Position numbers and translations under genes: made by a program. The notes beneath the pieces were generated by a model, which did not search any database, was not told where the DNA came from, and was given only the letters and a program-made list of their open reading frames with translations. From the NCBI GenBank assembly GCA_009845505.1, contig VXZL01000678.1:2494-8748 (forward strand): 6,255 nt of DNA. The letters run 5' to 3'. Shown here one piece after another: positions 5,030 to 6,255 of the stretch (its first letter is position 1; each line of letters begins with the position of its first letter). This stretch comes from Candidatus Poribacteria bacterium (GTDB lineage: Bacteria; Poribacteria; WGA-4E; WGA-3G).

Positions 5030-6255
5030 TTACTCCTGCGTGTGTCCAGCAACAGCCGAGGCACGCGCCCCTACACCGAGTACCGCCAAGAATCCCTCCG
5101 AATCCGCATGGTCAAAGTCCCCAACCGCTTCCATAGATGCCGTCTCCTCGGAGTAGAGCGAGTGCGGCGCACCCCCTGCGGCGTGGAACGCAACATTTCC
5201 TTTGTAGAGTACTACCGTGACCGTCCCACTCGCCAATTCGGTCAGCGGCGCAATAGAAGCCAACAGTGCCTGTGTAGCAGCATCAAACCAATAACCTTGG
5301 TAAACCTGCTCAGCGATTGTAGCCGCAACGCCATCAAAGTGTCGGCGCGCCCGTCTGTCCAAAATCAGTTGGAGTAAATACTCATAACACTTTCCAAGCA
5401 ATTCCATCCCTGGAGACTCATAGACCCCGCGGCTTTTAATCCCGACAAACCGATTTTCAACGGTATGGATGCCGATACCGACACCATTTCGACCGCCGAT
5501 ACGATTCGCCTCCAGTAGACTCTGGAGCGGTGTGACGGGGCTTCCGTTAACCTCAACAGGTATTCCCCGCGCAAACGTAACAGTAAAATGCTCTACATCG
5601 TCAGGGGCGTCTTTCGGATGCACGCCCATACCCGGACTAATAAATCCTGCAGCGGTTTTCAGGGATTCGAGTCGCCCAGCCTCATGTGTCAGTCCCAGAA
5701 GATTGGCATCTGTTGAATAAGGTTTTTCGTGCGTAGCAGTAATCGGTAAGTTATGTACTTGGCAGAAGTCTATCATCTCTTTTCTGCCACCGAAATTTTT
5801 GAGGAATTCAGGATCCCGCCACGGCGCGTATACCTCAAAACGTGGATTCAGCATATTGGTAGCGAGTTGAAACCTAACTTGATCGTTGCCTCTACCGGTT
5901 GCACCGTGCGTCAAGATAGAGATACCGCACTTTTCCATCTCCGGCAGGAGTGCTTTCACCGTGACATGCCGTGCGATGCCTGTTGTGTTCCAATAACCGC
6001 CTTCATACATCGCTTGGCACTGGACGAGGCGAATACCGTCTTCTGCCAGCGCGTCCTTCGCATCTACAACAATAGCGTCTTCGGCACCGCATGCCAACAT
6101 CCGTTCCCGGATTTCGGAAACGTCCCGTTCGTCGGGTTGACCGAGATCTGCCGTAAAGCAGACGACTTTAACGCCGTTATCGACCAACCACTTGGTGATG
6201 GTGCAACTATCCAAACCGCCCGAAACAGCGGCACCCACTGTTTTTCCTTTTAATG
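5030..6255 (-). CDS. argG: Argininosuccinate synthase (5' partial)
   Basis: The enzyme joins citrulline and aspartate, using ATP, to form argininosuccinate in cytoplasmic arginine biosynthesis. 402 residues follow the in-frame GTG at 6238, but the frame stays open to the window edge (L-K-G-K-T just before), so the start is outside. Counting from that GTG: ATP-pyrophosphatase loop S-G-G-L-D at 6-10, T-A-D-L-G-Q-P-D-E at 29-37, Y-W-N-T-T-G at 82-87, H-G-A-T-G-R-G-N-D-Q-V-R-F at 111-123, Y-S-T-D-A-N-L-L-G at 174-182, then L-E-A-N-R-I-G-G-R-N-G-V-G and K-S-R-G-V-Y-E-S-P-G. The Leu-Gly-Gln-Pro-Asp-Glu and E-A-N-R-I-G-G-R phrases resemble the E. coli-type branch. The loop is followed by S-C rather than the more usual T-S. 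All expected motifs are present and the gene looks functional. It converges on moxR; no other arginine gene is in view. Confidence 0.96.
   Translation of the reverse strand, partial: LKGKTVGAAVSGGLDSCTITKWLVDNGVKVVCFTADLGQPDERDVSEIRERMLACGAEDAIVVDAKDALAEDGIRLVQCQAMYEGGYWNTTGIARHVTVKALLPEMEKCGISILTHGATGRGNDQVRFQLATNMLNPRFEVYAPWRDPEFLKNFGGRKEMIDFCQVHNLPITATHEKPYSTDANLLGLTHEAGRLESLKTAAGFISPGMGVHPKDAPDDVEHFTVTFARGIPVEVNGSPVTPLQSLLEANRIGGRNGVGIGIHTVENRFVGIKSRGVYESPGMELLGKCYEYLLQLILDRRARRHFDGVAATIAEQVYQGYWFDAATQALLASIAPLTELASGTVTVVLYKGNVAFHAAGGAPHSLYSEETASMEAVGDFDHADSEGFLAVLGVGARASAVAGHTQE

Noticed and set aside
4904..5377. 157-residue plus-strand open frame across the moxR end and argG
   Set aside because: It overlaps two well-supported genes in other frames and its translation is low-complexity with no recognisable domain.
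5753..6253. 166-residue plus-strand open frame
   Set aside because: It is antisense to argG, which carries all the expected family motifs; the product shows no recognisable domain.

Overview
The window looks like chromosomal DNA from an uncultured bacterium. Candidatus Poribacteria, or a close relative, is my best guess. The main pointer is the C-terminus of the first gene: a WD40 protein with dockerin-type calcium motifs ends in a FlgD-Ig/T9SS-like tail with an N-Y-P-N-P-F-N-P-E-T motif, a protein style I associate with that group. A stand-alone Uma2 protein, a cytoplasmic-looking sulfatase and degenerate intergenic repeats fit the same picture. This assignment is inference; there is no rRNA or marker phylogeny here.

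Layout, left to right. Positions 1-1223 (+) hold the 3' part of a repeat-built, probably exported WD40/dockerin/FlgD-Ig protein, closed by a strong intrinsic terminator (1251-1281). About 15 bp later is a near-consensus sigma-70 promoter with an extended -10 (1296-1324). It would drive a Uma2-family PD-(D/E)XK protein (1364-1930), a small two-helix membrane protein with an (AVAE)4 helical repeat (about 1995-2459), and a sulfamidase-like sulfatase (2489-3844) with its own ribosome binding site. These three genes are close and co-oriented and could be one transcript. A 119-bp gap with an imperfect inverted repeat (3849-3956) leads into a MoxR-type AAA+ ATPase (3964-4956). A 73-bp pyrimidine-rich gap separates it from a convergent argininosuccinate synthase gene, argG (minus strand, 5030-6255), whose start lies beyond the right edge.

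Functionally this is a mosaic rather than an obvious pathway: surface/secreted repeat protein, putative nuclease-fold protein, small membrane protein, sulfated-glycan hydrolase, chaperone-like ATPase and arginine biosynthesis. I do not see a clear new defence system, mobile element, CRISPR array or RNA gene. The points most worth a second look are the sulfatase active-site motif C-A-V-S-R (valine where proline or alanine is expected), the two-blade duplication pattern of the WD40 domain, the unrecognised AVAE-repeat membrane protein beside Uma2, the inverted repeat forming the moxR leader, and the absence of the usual DUF58 partner next to moxR.
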